From Anisus vortex (taxonomy: Eukaryota > Mollusca > Gastropoda > Planorbidae): 64,000 bases of DNA. A program made the position numbers and the translations under genes. Under the pieces are notes generated by a model. That model was not told where the DNA came from and made no database searches. It was given only the letters and a program-made list of their open reading frames with translations. Shown here piece by piece: positions 1-12,582 of the stretch. Position 1 is the first letter of the stretch. Every line of letters begins with the position of its first letter. The DNA lies in contig OX421503.1 in the NCBI GenBank assembly GCA_949126835.1, positions 2,685,001 to 2,749,000 of the forward strand, given 5' to 3'.

Positions 1-788
1 ACATATACAATATTATTATTATTATTACTAATGGTAGAACACAATACCATTAGCAGAAATGATGGCATATAACAATTAGACTAATGTTATTATTATAAGC
101 AAGTATTCCATTCTTATTTATTGAAATATCAATTAGCAAGTATTCTATTATTGTTTATTGCAATATCAATCTTAAACAATACTATTTTATTAGCACTGCA
201 CAGCACAATATTATTGTCATATAGGCTATGTCATTTGTTATATTATGTATGTATTGTAGTTACATGTATTAGATATCAATTATTATATTGTTAATTGTAG
301 TTACATGTATTTGGGCACTACTTAAATCATATAGTTATGAATCTGATTATTCATATTATTATTATATTGGTAAATAACCTATTATTGTTATTGTTTTTAC
401 CATAGACCATTATACTCAGAGATCATATTGAATATCTCAAAAAACTAACTAATGCATATTAATGATATTTCAAAAAGAAAAATAAATTATATCAAGTAAC
501 AATAGAAAAACACAATCACAATATTGAAACACACTAATGCTGCTTGGACCACAAAAAAGAGGAATTTTTGACAAAGAATCACAACATGTATAACATTGAC
601 AAGACTATAGTAATTTTATTTTAATAATTCTTAACAAAAAACAAACAAAGTCAAGACAACTAACAGAAATAACCCTAACAAAGAATCATTTCTAATCAAT
701 CTCTTTTAAGAAACAGAAATAGATTATAGACAGAATAAGAATAGACAAGAGATTTATTTTGAAACTACCGCCAACCAAAGCCCACTTT

Positions 789-836
<48 letters not shown>

Positions 837-2130
837 CATACTCATGAATATGTATGTAAAGAATATGATTAAAATTAATAAGACTAATTAATAATCCAAA
901 TGAATACACATTCACTGTATGAAATCACTGCAATGTATATCCAGAGTAGAAATCCAGGAGAAACTTAATTAATTATTTAATAATCCAATGAATGTTTACA
1001 CTGTTTCAAGTTGAGTTGCTTCAATTTTCCACTTCAGTATGGTATAAGTATAATCTAAGTTTAGAATTAACACAAGAAAAAAAATGTATACCATTAATTA
1101 ATATTAATGTCAAATGTCTTTGGTATACACATTAAATATTTAATTATTTAATTTTTTTTTATTGTTATTTATTTATATTCCGGTAAGCACATCGGACTTC
1201 AACATGTAAGACATGTCACATCAGACTTCAACATATTGGATATGTCACATAGGACTTGAATATATATAGTGTAGGTTCATGTTGACAACATGTGGTAAGG
1301 AACTTTTTCCGGTTGCAGCAATGATGTAAAATAATGACCTATATATAGTAACTTTATTCGATTTTTGTATCGAATTTTTTAATAATGTAATTTTTGTCAT
1401 CGATGGACAAATTTTTTATTTTCTGAGAGCTAGTATGTTGCTCAATCAGATCATTAGAATATGGATGTAAATTAACAGACTCAGGCTTCAGTTTTGAAAT
1501 ATTCAAAAACTGGTATACTCACATAATATTCCATGTGGTTTTTTAGAATGTCTTGTGGTTCGAAAAGTCTCGAATATTGAATATATTGCCTATTTCAGCA
1601 TGATTTACTGTTAACACCTTTTTCTGCCACCAATCTGTTGACGTCCTTTTTATTGTTGGTACATCAATTTATATTATTAGTCTCTTCAGAGTGTTTCTGC
1701 TACAGTTGCTGAATTATTTGCTATCAAACATTGAAACAGACGACTTCACCACAATATATATTTGAACTTGTAATCAAATAAAAGAACGCCTTGTTGCAGC
1801 ATATGTAATTTATTAATATTATTAACTGTTCACTTCACATCCATGAAAACAAATATAGATTATAGTAGCGATATAATATACATTTTTAATAATGGTCTCT
1901 GAGTCTATATATAATTATACGTGCGTTCCTTACAAGCTATCGGTGAGACTGAAGACAGCATGGACAGTCATGTGACTATGTACTTCCGATATATTTAGTA
2001 AGACTCTAGGTTTCTCTTTTATTTTATATTCAAAGATGGGTTTTATTCCGATTTTTATAATTCTTACATGAGTCACTACCCTTATATTATTTACTTGCTC
2101 CATAGCAATAACAAATAAGAAAATCCATCA
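1..2130. other. AT-rich non-coding stretch
   Basis: No open frame over 60 codons and no recognised family. It holds an (AT)n microsatellite at about 793-833 and, around 1,190-1,260, two or three decayed copies of a roughly 40-bp sequence containing CATCAGACTTCAACATRTTG. Confidence 0.6.
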
Positions 2131-2310
2131 AAGACACAGACCCTCTCCTACCGGTCATCAAGCCACGCACCTGCGCCCCCGCTGTGGCAAATACTTTTTG
2201 GCAAAAATAGGACTCATCAGCCATCTCCGAACCCATCAGAAATCATGACTCTAACATTGGATGGTCCTCATCGAAAACGATGGACACGCATCATCATCAT
2301 AAGATAAAAA
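2130..2310 (+). mobile_element. LINE 3'-end fragment with C-terminal zinc-finger motif
   Basis: Reads RCGKYFLAKIGLISHLRTHQ then a stop, the Cx2C...HxxxH finger that closes ORF2 of several invertebrate LINEs. It is followed by a short tail ending in (CAT)n. Confidence 0.5.
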
Positions 2311-2479
2311 ATTATGTGTGTACATTAGTTTGGTTAATTGGCAATTAATTGGTAGTATGAGCTAGTCACAAATACAAATTGCCTTATCGACTGATTTTAT
2401 GATATCACTAATTTAAGCTAAGAAAATATATCAGCCGATAGCCGTGGCAATTACTTGTGACAGTTGAAACAATGAAGTC

Positions 2480-2640
2480 TTCGTCTTTGAAGTGTTTGGA
2501 ACATAATTTTCTTTTCCATATCATCAGTTTATTTTGACTCCTAGCATAGAGTAATGTCTGTGTTCTTAGTTGTATGTTAAATGCGCTCTGAGCTTACATT
2601 ACATTTGTTGGCAGCGCTATACAAATATTATTTTTATTAG
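2480..2640 (+). mobile_element. CR1/L2-like LINE 3' end
   Basis: The 3'-UTR sequence TGTTGGCAGCGCTATACAAA followed by T/A-rich triplets recurs at 26,205 and 44,020, each time ending the same way, as LINE 3' ends do. Confidence 0.5.
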
Positions 2641-2949
2641 AATAATTTTACAAAATACACTTTGTTGATTTGTCTTCTTATGGCATGCCATGCATTTAAG
2701 AAGTTTGTATCTATCAGCGGATATCGATGAAAACATATTTGAGTTTTCTTGAACAATGATTTAACGTCGGAATCTGATCACAGAAAGACAACTTTTTTGT
2801 ATCATTTCACCATTTTGTAAACAAAAATTTCTGGTTGTATAACATGACCCAGAAATACTTATAAATAAAGCTTATTAACATTCAGATACTTTGGATCTGC
2901 ACTAAAATTTACTTTTATTTTGTGCACAAAATAGCGTCACGTTTAAAGA

Positions 2950-3240
2950 GGTTGGCCTAAATGTAAGTTTTCAGCACATAATTCTCAGGTTTGATCAATC
3001 TTTTGTTCTTTACCCTGGGCAATCCTTTGAGGTAAAGTTTCTACAAAAGATGAATAATTGAATACTTTATATTTGATATGGTTAGGTCTATATTTTATTT
3101 CAATGTTAGAGAAGTTCATATTTTTAAGGTATTATTATTAATTTTTTTTTCTCATAGTTTTTCTTGCCTAACTGATTTTGTAATATTCACTTTTCCTAAA
3201 GCTTAAATATTGTAATTATGCAAATATTAACAAATAATAG
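2950..3240. repeat. Left part of an AT-rich interspersed repeat split by LINE insertions
   Basis: Similar to 7,195-7,460. The continuation of that copy is found here only after 4,773 and again after 5,037, so two LINE insertions interrupt this copy. Confidence 0.5.
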
Positions 3241-4773
3241 AGTTTGTTTATGATACCCTCACTGACCCTTCTCTTCAATAAATCACTGGCCACTGGCGAA
3301 ATTCCTATCATCTGGAAACACGCCAATGTACAGCCAGTCTTCAAAAAAGGAGATAGAAGCCAGCCAGCCAACTACAGGCCAATCTCACTGACTTGTGTGT
3401 GTTGTAAGCTTCTTGAACATATCGTCAGATCAGGGATCTCGAGCCACCTGGATAGGAACAAGATTATTACTGATGCCCAACACGGATTCAGAAAAAATAG
3501 GTCTTGCGAGTCCCAGCTCATCCTCACAGTAGACGATCTGGCTGCGGTGGTTGACAAGGCTGGCCAAATCGACACCATACTATTGGATTTTTCCAAGGCC
3601 TTTGATAAGGCCCCTCACCAACGTCTTCTCCTCAAGCTGGACTACTACGGAATAAGAGGTCAGACCAAAAGATGGATTGAAAATTTCCTTTTCAGCCGCA
3701 CTCAACGCGTCGTCGTGGAAGGTGAGAGCTTTGGTCCGGTCATGTCTGGAGATCCACAGGGTTCGGTGCTGGGGCCCACTCTGTTCTTGATCTACATCAA
3801 TGACCTGGGAAACGGGATCCACGCCAGGGTTCGGCTTTTTGCAGATGATATCATCCTGTATTCTCACATCGAGAGCCCCAATGATGCTTTATATCTACAG
3901 GGCGACCTCAATAGGTTGGAGACCTGGGAATCGAAATGGCAAATGACGTTCAATGTTGATAAGTGCAACCTCCTCTCTATTTCAAGGAAGAGGTCTAGGA
4001 TCCCCACCAGCTATACCTTGCATGGTCACACTCTTGAGAGGGTTTCAGATGCCAAGTACCTTGGAGTGAACATCACAGAAAAACTCCACTGGGGCACACA
4101 TGTCCAATCTATTACTGCCAAAGCAAATAGAGCTTGCGCCTTCGTCCAAAAGAACCTGAAGGGCATGCTCCACCAGGATCCAGACCCATTGTTATAAAAG
4201 TTTAGCTCGTCCCATCCTGAATTACGCATCGACTGTATGGGATCCTCATCAACAACACCTGATATCTAAGCTGGAGATGACCCAACGTCGAGCGGCACGT
4301 CGTATCTTACAGGATTACGGCCTTAAAACTAGCGCTTCAGCTTTGGTGGCCCAACTTCAACTGGAGCCCCTACATCATCGCAGAGCGATAAACAAGGTCA
4401 CCACTGTTTACAAGATCGTGAACCGCCACGTGGAAATGTCCACTCAGCCAGGCCAAATCCAACAGGTGTCCCGCTCTACCCGAGGCCACCAGCTCAAGCT
4501 GCATGTCCCACATGCACGCACCGACGTCTACAAATATTCTTTTTTTCCGTCAGCCATTAGGCTGTGGAACACCCTGGACACCCTCCATCACTGCCCCTAC
4601 AGTTCAGGCTTTTAAATCGTCACTGAAGGGCTGGTCTAAAAACCTAAAGTGACACTCTGTCACCTGTTTATAATTGTTGTTTGTGATGCTTTTCATTTTA
4701 TGTGTATTTAAATTGTGGACTCTTTCCTCGGTTCTATCGGGGTCTCCACAGTATTATGAATAAGATAAGATAA
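3241..4773 (+). mobile_element. CR1-like non-LTR retrotransposon (family 2), 5'-truncated, frameshifted
   Basis: Reverse transcriptase from about 3,244: PVFKKGDRSQPANYRPISL, a QHGFRKNRSCESQL block, DFSKAFDKAPHQ, DPQGSVLGPTLFLIYINDL and the catalytic FADD. The frame stops at 4,197 and resumes one frame over (ARPILNYASTVWDP ... RRAARRI) to 4,615, so a single-base frameshift inactivates it. The Gly-Val of GVPQG reads GD. The 3' UTR ends in (AAGAT)n at 4,773. Endonuclease and ORF1 are missing. Confidence 0.85.
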
Positions 4774-4851
4774 TTTGGTTATAGTTTTAATGTATAACAT
4801 CTTTTTAAATGAATTTGTTTCGTTGTATGAGATAGATATGGTATTTTATAA

Positions 4852-5037
4852 TCTTATCTTATCTAATACATTACAGACGCTCCTTCTATAGAGAAGATTA
4901 TTGCATCCTACGCTCATCCGTGGTCCGAGTCTAGTCTTGCATTTTTATTATTAATGTTTAAAATGTTGTTAAGTTACTGGTTTTCCTGGTTTGTTCAGGC
5001 AACCCATTCCATGCCCGAATGCCACTCGGGAAGAACT
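4852..5037 (-). mobile_element. LINE family 1 3'-end fragment
   Basis: Reverse complement of the family 1 3' end: (GATAA)n tail, the hairpin around CTTCTATAGAGAAG and the last coding residues. Same sequence as the tail of the element at 57,606-63,690. Confidence 0.8.
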
Positions 5038-6085
5038 TTGTGTTATGAAATACATTTTTGTCAGTTGTCAAAGTTAGATTATAATTTACGTTTCAAATGT
5101 AACCATCAACGTTACATACAATTTTATATAAGTTACATTATTTTCCTATGTATTTTAATATCTTTTGTCTTATATTGTGTTTTGTTTCGACTGTTTTTAT
5201 TTACATTTTTTATTGTACTAGTCATGGATAGCTAGTGGTATTTTTAGATTAATTTTTAGGTTTTTAGTGTTTTGAGTAATTTCCCGTTGGGAAAGTCAGT
5301 CCCAAATATTCCTGGTCAAATTATTTTAAAGTGAAATTAAAATCTTAGCCTCCACCAGGATTCGAGCACATGGACCTTCGGTACGCTTGCCGAAGGCACT
5401 GCCGATCGACCACCGCTCCCTTATTAAGTTCAATAGTTAGGGGTTATTTCCTTTAATTGCATTTTAATTATATAGTCTTGGTATGTTGTAAAATATTTCG
5501 TTTATAATTTAATGAAACTATTAAATGTTTTTTTTTTATTGGTCTTTAATTACAGTGTGTGCTGGTTTTTGTAGGTTGTATTATTGAATACCAAAATATT
5601 TTTTTTCAATGATATTAAGAATGTGAGTGTTTCGCTAGGGCGAAGTGAAGCGCAATTTTTAAAGACTGGTATTAGTGATAGTGGAACACTTGCTATGTGC
5701 TGACGAGTCGCAGTTTTAAAAGTATTTGTCTAAATTCAGTGTTTGTATACTATTTTATTAAGTTTATTTCTTACTTCATGGAAAAGCGTTATAATAGCCT
5801 TTGACGAATTTGTACGCAAGTAGTTTTTGCATTGGCTAGGTTTCCAAAGGCAGTTACTAGTGTTTATTTACCAAGCAGGTTTGCTTTAATATGGAGAGCG
5901 CAATGGCTTGACGCTGGTATGATTTCGATTAGAAATTTTAAAGTGTTAATACGAAATATATTTCTATATAAGACTAAAATGTTGATAATTGAACTTTATT
6001 TATTTTTAGTTTGTCTATAAGAGTGTCAAATCCACTTGTCTAATCTGAGTTTTTGCGATAATTCTGGTGGTTGTATAGGTTCTGG
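5038..6085. other. Non-coding stretch with a SINE fragment
   Basis: Apart from the SINE piece at 5,343-5,421 only AT-rich sequence is seen. Small open frames here have no recognisable product. Confidence 0.5.
5343..5421 (-). mobile_element. tRNA-derived SINE-A fragment
   Basis: tRNA-like head in reverse, containing the B-box equivalent CACCAGGATTCGAGCACA and the complement of the A box. Best full-length copies are at 27,662 and 40,357. Confidence 0.6.
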
Positions 6086-6091
6086 TGTTGC

Positions 6092-6690
6092 GTCTTGTTC
6101 TATAATTTCTGATGTTGTTCTTGTGTCTTATTCTATAATTTCTGATGTTGTTCTTGTGTCTTGTTCTATAATTTCTGATGTTGTTCTTGTGTCTTGTTCT
6201 ATAGTTTCTGGTGATGTGCCTTGCTCTATAGTTTTTGGTGCTGCATCTTGTTATTTAGTTGCTGGTGTCGTGTCTTATTCTCTATATATATCCTGATCTT
6301 GAGAGTTCTCCTATAATTTAATTTATAACATAATAGTTTGTGGTGCTGTTTCTTATTCTATAGTTTCTGGTGTTGTTTCTTGTTCTATAGTTTCTGGTGC
6401 TGTTTCTTGTTCTATAGTTTCTGGTGCTGTATATTGTTCTATAGTTTCTGGTGCTGTTTCTTGTTCTATAGTTTCTGGTGCTGTATATTGTTCTATAGTT
6501 TCTGGTGCTGTTTCTTGTTCTATAGTTTCTGGTGTTGTTTCTTGTTCTATAGTTTCTGGTGCTGTTTCTTGTTCTATAGTTTCTGGTGCTGTTTCTTGTT
6601 CTATAGTTTCTGGTGCTGTTTCTTGTTCTATAGGTCCCGGTGTTGTTTCTTGTTCTATAGTTTGTGGTGTTGTTCTTGTGACTTGTTGTT
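6092..6690. repeat. Minisatellite, 27-33-bp units
   Basis: Two blocks: about 6,092-6,270 with 33-bp units (TTCTGATGTTGTTCTTGTGT) and 6,345-6,690 with about 12 units of 27 bp (TCTATAGTTTCTGGTGCTGT...). The 27-bp period keeps one frame open for 126 codons of a nine-residue repeat; coding is unlikely. Confidence 0.85.
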
Positions 6691-7194
6691 TACTAGCAAT
6701 CTAAAGGAAAATCGGTAAAAATATTATATTAAAATGTAAAACATTTGTCAACTTTTGCATTACTTCAATTTAATATATTGACTCATTGAAGAATAGATAA
6801 ACAGAAATTTGCACTTCATGAAAATTTTAATTAAAAGACATAAAATTAAATTTAAAAAAAAGAAACATTTTACGAAATAAATACTAATAAATGATAACGT
6901 TGTCTTATGACATTAGCCATTGCTGGTGCTTTACTAGGCAGGCCTTTTATATCAGAAGCCTAGGATATATTTGGTATTATAAAGTTATATTAAAATGTTA
7001 AGCAATTGCTGACGTTTAAATAGATCATCAATATAATATATTCCTATTGGATCATTGAAGAATCAGGAAAGTAGTCTTTAAGTTACATTTAAGTAGCGAA
7101 CATAGAATCAATACAACAAAAATGTATGATGCAATTTTCTAAAGTAGGAAATTATAATAATTAAAAGAAAAAAAATGTTACAAGCTTCTACGGG

Positions 7195-7680
7195 TACCAG
7201 TAAATTTTTCAGCACATTATACACAGGTCCGAACAATCTTTTGTTTTTTTCTCCGACCAGTTCGTTAGGTTGCATTTTCTCCACAATCTGAATAATTGTT
7301 ATTTGATAAGGTTATATTTCATTTCAATGACAGAAAAGTTCATATTTTGTAAAGTATTATTTGCATTTATTTTTCTGATAGTTTTTCTTGCTTTTCATTT
7401 TTGTAACATTCTTTTTTTCTAAAAATTTGTAATTTTATCTGTACAAGTAAAACATAATTATTAAATTTGCTTATGATCATTTGGTTAGAATTTTTATTAA
7501 AAGCATGCCACTTTTCTAAATCCATTTGTTTTATTGTGTGCAATAGAAATGTTATTTTATAATCTAATAAAGTTACACAATTCATTTCTTTAAAAAATTG
7601 TGTATTTCAAAATTCATTTCATGTAAGTTACTGTTGTCAAAGTGAGATTATAATTTATGTTTCAAAGATAGACAAAAAAT
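7195..7680. repeat. Uninterrupted copy of the repeat broken at 2,950-5,110
   Basis: Matches 2,950-3,240, then 4,774-4,850, then 5,040-5,110 in order, without the two LINEs. It serves as an empty-site reference. Confidence 0.55.
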
Positions 7681-8610
7681 GTTTGATAAAGTTTTCTTAC
7701 GCCTTTCTATTAAAATGTAAAACAATCGCTGATGTTTACACACACACACAAAATTAATCTAATATATATTGACTTTTTTGAAGAATCAGAAAACAGATAG
7801 AAAACTATTCTTAAATTTCCATTTCCTAACATAAGAAAATAAAATTAATTTTTTTTTTTTTTAAATGTTGAAAGTTACAATAATGAAAATAAAACAAATA
7901 AGATACAAATTTCGCAAACAAATAAATAACAAAGAAGAAAGTATTTATACACTCTCAGAATAATTCTGTAAATGTGGCTGATTGCACATTGAATAGAATA
8001 ATAATGTTAAAATACCAACTCCAAATGACTAACTACAAAAATACAACGTTCATATTTTTACTTTAATTACGAATTATCTAGAAGTTTAGTATTTTTCAGG
8101 AGGGGTTCAACGAAATAAGCTCTTGTGGTCAATCGTAACGGCCAAGGCAACGGTTGAATATAGGCCACTCCATATACTACACAAACTAATGAATGATATT
8201 TAACTTTCTTTAAAAAAAAATCTAATAATAATACATTGGTATAGATAAAATGAACAACAAAAGATATGAATTACATTTGAAATGTATATATTGACAATAC
8301 AATATTAAAAAATGACATTATTTTGTATTATCTGGCTCAGTGTTTAGAATTGATTGACTAAGAAAAAGCATTACCTGACCCAGATCTAAACTTTGAGCAT
8401 TTTGAATGCACAGAACCAGCAGACAGAAACACAGCAACAGAGTCAATGATCTCATGGTGGAGTTTTTCAAAACTTTAGTTCGGAAAAAAACTAAAATATA
8501 AATTAGTCAAGAATGTATGTATCACAATAACTAAGTTCTTTAAGTTATAGTCTAATAAAATCAATAAAAAAACCTTTTTCAAAATTGGTTTGCCTATAAT
8601 TTTTTTGTAA

Positions 8611-8689
8611 CCCTTACAGTCCCGGGCGCGTAGGCCTATATAGCGGAACTGAAGGCAGCTTAGATAGAAGTAAGTCGGTACGGGAAGGG
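8611..8689 (+). mobile_element. TTAA mini-element, copy 1
   Basis: CCCTTACAGTCCCGGGCGCG ... GGTACGGGAAGGG followed by TTAA; left flank is GTAA, one change from TTAA. Same family as copies at 21,628, 28,665, 52,545 and 54,370. Confidence 0.6.
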
Positions 8690-8852
8690 TTAAAATAGGA
8701 ACTATACAACTAAAAACAATCGCAATAAGTTTTGTTATATTTATTTATCTTGTGTAAGATTACTTAATCAACTTTAAACGAACGTGTTGTTTCGTTATTA
8801 ATCAAAACTTGTGTGTGTATTTTAAAGGAAACCCAACCAGATGTTGTATATC

Positions 8853-9052
8853 CATTATGTGAGAACCAATACATATGAGTATTCTTTTTTCCTGAATGGC
8901 ATCCGGGAATGGAATGGGTTTCATGAACAAACTCTAGGAAAACCAGTCATAAAACTCTTATAAAAATGCATGACTATATATAGACCACGGATTAAGGTAG
9001 AACGCAATAATATTCTTTAAAATAAAGAGCGTCTGTATTACATAACATAAGT
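8853..9052 (+). mobile_element. LINE family 1 3'-end fragment
   Basis: Diverged match to the family 1 C-terminal codons (TGGCATCCGGGAATGGAATG), hairpin and tail. Confidence 0.7.
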
Positions 9053-9775
9053 TCATTATCCTTTATACCATAATTAACATTATAGCATACAAAAACATTT
9101 TCAATTTATCATCTTTGAAACAGAAATAAATCGAGATAATTTTGGTTTAATGAAATTAAATAATGTATAACAAAAGGTTACGCATTTTTTTTTTTTTTAA
9201 ATTGTAAAACGTATATGTTATATACTGTTTTCACAATTCGTTACCCAGTTTTATATTCAAATTATTTGTTAACATTATTAGCAATACATGTAATATAATC
9301 GAAAAACGAATATGTATTCTTTGAGACTGTGTTACGATTGAAATGTAATTTGCTTCCTTTGCGCCTGAAAAATAAGTGCAATGTATTATGTACAGTGTGA
9401 AAACAAAAACTCAATTTACTGAAATTCCAGATGTTGAGGTGGCCTTGAATTCAGAGTGATGTGCTTCTAGAAACATCCACTTATATATCTTTTCACACTG
9501 ACATTTTGTTGTAGATAAACAACAAGTGGATTTCTTTAATCCTTAAGGTTATTTTTTATCTGTGCATCAAGAACAAACGCCCGTATTGGAGCTCAGAATG
9601 TCACGCATTATCTAATGGGACGGTTGCAGGTGTCGAAATGTCGTTAGATGGAAACTGGCGTATTGAAGATATAAAAAAATAATCATGTCGCAACACTCAT
9701 TTTGAGTGCATATTGTATTTGCTCTCAAATTAAAAAAAATCCCAAATAATATTTGAGAAAAAAGAAAATTTAAAC
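9053..9775. other. Non-coding, nothing recognised
   Basis: AT-rich single-copy-looking sequence with no open frame above 60 codons, leading into the minisatellite. Confidence 0.5.
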
Positions 9776-10690
9776 TTTAACAAGGTAGGTAAACTTTAAC
9801 AAGGTAGATAAACTTTAACTTTAACAGGGTAGGTAAACTTTGACAAGGTAGGTAAACTTAAACAAGGTAGGTAAACTTTAACAAGGTAGGTAAACTTTAA
9901 CAAGGTAGGTAAACTTTAAAAAGGTAGGTAAACTTTATCAAAGTAGGTAAACTTTAACAAGGTAGGTAAACTTTAACAAGGTAAGTAAACTTTAACAAGG
10001 TAGGTAAACTTTAACAAGGTAGGTAAACTTTGACAAGGTAGGTAAACTTTAACAAGGTAGGTAAACTTTGCCAAGGTAGGCAAACTTTAACAAGGCTGGT
10101 AATTTTTGACAAGGTAGGTAAACTTTAACAAGGTAGGTAACTTTAACAAGGAAAGTAAACTTTAACAAGGTAGGAAAACTTTGACAAGGTAGGTAAACTT
10201 TAACATGGTATGTAAACTTTAACATGGTAGATAAACTTTAACATGGTATGTAAACTTTAACATGGTAGGTAAACTTTAACATGGTAGGTAAACTTTAACA
10301 TGGTAGGTAAACTTTAACATGGTAGGTAAACTTTAACAAGGTAGGCAAACTTTAACATGGTATGTAAACTTTAACAAGATAGGTAAACTTTAACATGGTA
10401 TGTAAACTTTAACAAGGTAGGTAAACTTTAACAAGGTAGGTAAACTTTAACAAGGTAGGTAAACTTTAACAAGGAAGGTAAATTTTGACAAGGTAGGTAA
10501 ACTTTAACAAGGTAGGTAAACTTTAACAAGGTAGGTAAACTTTAACAAGGTAGGTAAACTTTAACAAGGTAGGTAAACCTTAACAAGGCAGGTAAACTTT
10601 AACTAGGTAAATTAACTGTAACAACGTAGTAAACTTTTAGAAGGTAGGTTAACTTGAAAAAGATATGGAAACTTTAACAAGGTTGTTCAA
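9776..10690. repeat. Minisatellite, 19-bp unit, about 45 copies
   Basis: Unit GGTAGGTAAACTTTAACAA, well conserved with a sub-block (about 10,200-10,420) carrying AACATGG for AACAAGG. Ends decay on both sides. Confidence 0.95.
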
Positions 10691-10864
10691 ATTCAACAAG
10701 CAAGTAAAAATAAAATAGAAAATTGTATTCGAATGTTGATCTAAGTATTTCATGACTATCTGTAAGTTAAATACATGTAGCATTTTGTTCACTACAACGA
10801 GAGCATCAGCTGGTATCATTTATGTCAATTGTGTCATCCCATATCTTGCTGATCGTGTATCATA

Positions 10865-11874
10865 CAGGGCTGTCGAGGAGTCGGAGTCGGGGGACATTTT
10901 GGGTACCTGGAGTCGGAGTCGGAGTCTGTACATAGGCTAATGCACCGACTCCGACTCCGACTCCTTGACTTACTAAAGATAGATTGGAATTTTTAAAAAA
11001 GCAAGTTTAAATGTACCAATTCACAAAAAGTTATAATTAATGACATCTCTACTGTAAGAATAAAGACCAAAGACTTTTTTCTTTAGTCTTGTAACTGTAA
11101 GTCAACATCATAGATGCTGTCCCCGTCTATCTCTTGTAACAATAGAGCTGCGACATAGTGTAAGTCAACATCAAAGATGCTGTCCCCGTCTATCTCTTGT
11201 AACAATAGAGCTGCGACATAGTGTAAGTCAACATCATAGATACTGTCCCCGTCAATCTCTTGTAACAATAGAGCTGCGACATAGTGTAAGTCAACATCAT
11301 AGATGCTATCCCCGTCTATCTCTTGTAACAATAAAGCTGCGACATAGATAAATTTGAGTTTTTTTTTTAGCAAGAGGCGGTGAAGGGGAGAGAGTAAATA
11401 TGGGCGGACAATAAATCGAACACCACATTAGATAACACAATCTGGTTCATTACATTTTCTGCAAACTATTTATTGGTTTTGCTTTACCCGACCCAGCCAC
11501 TTATTGACAGTAAAAATAAATAAGAAAAAAATAAACTGTGGGCGTACAAAGCATAAAATACTACAAAAAGCCGGACATTTTAAGGGTTAAAGCTTTGGCT
11601 GCCGGACATGTCCTCCTTTAGCTGTACGTCTGGCAACCCTATGCATGCAGTGCCTCACATAACAGCAAAACGAACACATTAAGTGACCGTGAAGAAGCAT
11701 GCTTTACATATGCCTCACTATATGGCAATACATTCGCATATTAATACAGAGGAGTCGGAGTCGGGAGTCGGAGTTGGGAGTCGGAGTCGGGAGTCGGAGT
11801 CGGAAGTACAAAAAACTGAGGAGTTGGAGTTGGAGTCGGAGTCGGAACATTTATCTACCGACTCCACAGCCCTG
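10865..11874. mobile_element. hAT-like non-autonomous transposon with 8-bp target duplication
   Basis: Ends CAGGGCTGT...ACAGCCCTG are inverted, flanked by GTATCATA and GTATTATA (7 of 8 identical). Subterminal (GGAGTC)n hexamers occur at both ends (10,873-10,972 and 11,750-11,860), as in hAT transposase-binding regions. No transposase frame remains. The interior holds a 63-bp tandem repeat and part of another repeat. Confidence 0.75.
11087..11350. repeat. 63-bp tandem repeat, four copies
   Basis: Unit contains CATAGATGCTGTCCCCGTCT; period exactly 63 bp, so one minus-strand frame stays open as 21-residue repeats. A single related copy is at 12,713-12,762. Confidence 0.9.
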
Positions 11875-12164
11875 GTATTATAGCGATACAAGGCGTGACA
11901 ATTAGGTTTTATGCTACATAATTCGCATATCATTGATGGGATCTGTGATATAATATTTGTTGAGGATATCTTGGTTTTATAAATTCGCTATTCATACAGC
12001 CGCTAGAGAACCCTATCTTAAATATCATCAGCATCTGGATACATACACGAAGCATGACATTATACATTGGATATGCGCATTTTTATTGATGAAAAGATAA
12101 AGCCTAGACATTCTGAGGATGGTAATTTCCACATTTTCTATGTCCTTTCATAAATAAAATTATC

Positions 12165-12345
12165 TTCTTATCTTATACATTACAGACGCTCCTTCTATAA
12201 AGAAGATTATTGCATCCTACGCTCATCCGTGGTCCGAGTCTAGTCTTGCATTTTTTTTTTTTAAATGATGTCAAGTTACTGGCTTTCCTAGTTTGTTCAG
12301 GCAACACATTCCATGCCCGAATGCCAATCGGGAAGAAAGAGTAAC
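12165..12345 (-). mobile_element. LINE family 1 3'-end fragment
   Basis: Tail, hairpin (CTTCTATAAAGAAG) and last codons in reverse orientation. Confidence 0.8.
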
Positions 12346-12393
12346 TGAAACAGATCTAACGTAAACAAGAAACCAAAGACACTAAACGCGATA

Positions 12394-12452
12394 TCCTATC
12401 TTATACATTACAGACGCCCCTTCTATGAAGAAGATTATTGCGTCCTACGCAA
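12394..12452 (-). mobile_element. LINE family 1 tail fragment
   Basis: Only the 3' hairpin and (TTATC) tail: TTACAGACGCCCCTTCTATG ... ATTATTGCGTCCTACGC. Confidence 0.7.
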
Positions 12453-12582
12453 TTTATCGTATCATTATTATGCAACAACATATTTGATTATTTTCAAACG
12501 TAATGACGTAGATGCAATATCTGTATGTAGTGTTACGACCACGTAGTCTTTTAGTGCACGCACGAGATGCACTCGTTCACAT

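Larger units (their letters stand above)
6700..8850. other. Decayed AT-rich repeats, no gene seen
   Basis: Three diverged copies of a sequence with TTAAAATGTAAAACAATYGC and TTGAAGAATCAGRAAA start near 6,730, 6,990 and 7,710. A copy of the repeat seen at 2,950 lies at 7,195-7,680. A TTAA mini-element is at 8,611. Confidence 0.5.

Noticed and set aside
2160..2250. C2H2 zinc-finger gene fragment
   Set aside because: A single finger followed by a stop and a (CAT)n tail fits the C-terminus of a LINE ORF2 better than a host transcription factor.
6338..6718. 126-codon FWCCFLFYS repeat protein
   Set aside because: 27-bp minisatellite; no promoter, splice or family support.
11083..11373. 96-codon minus-strand repeat protein
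   Set aside because: A 63-bp tandem repeat inside a non-autonomous transposon keeps the frame open.
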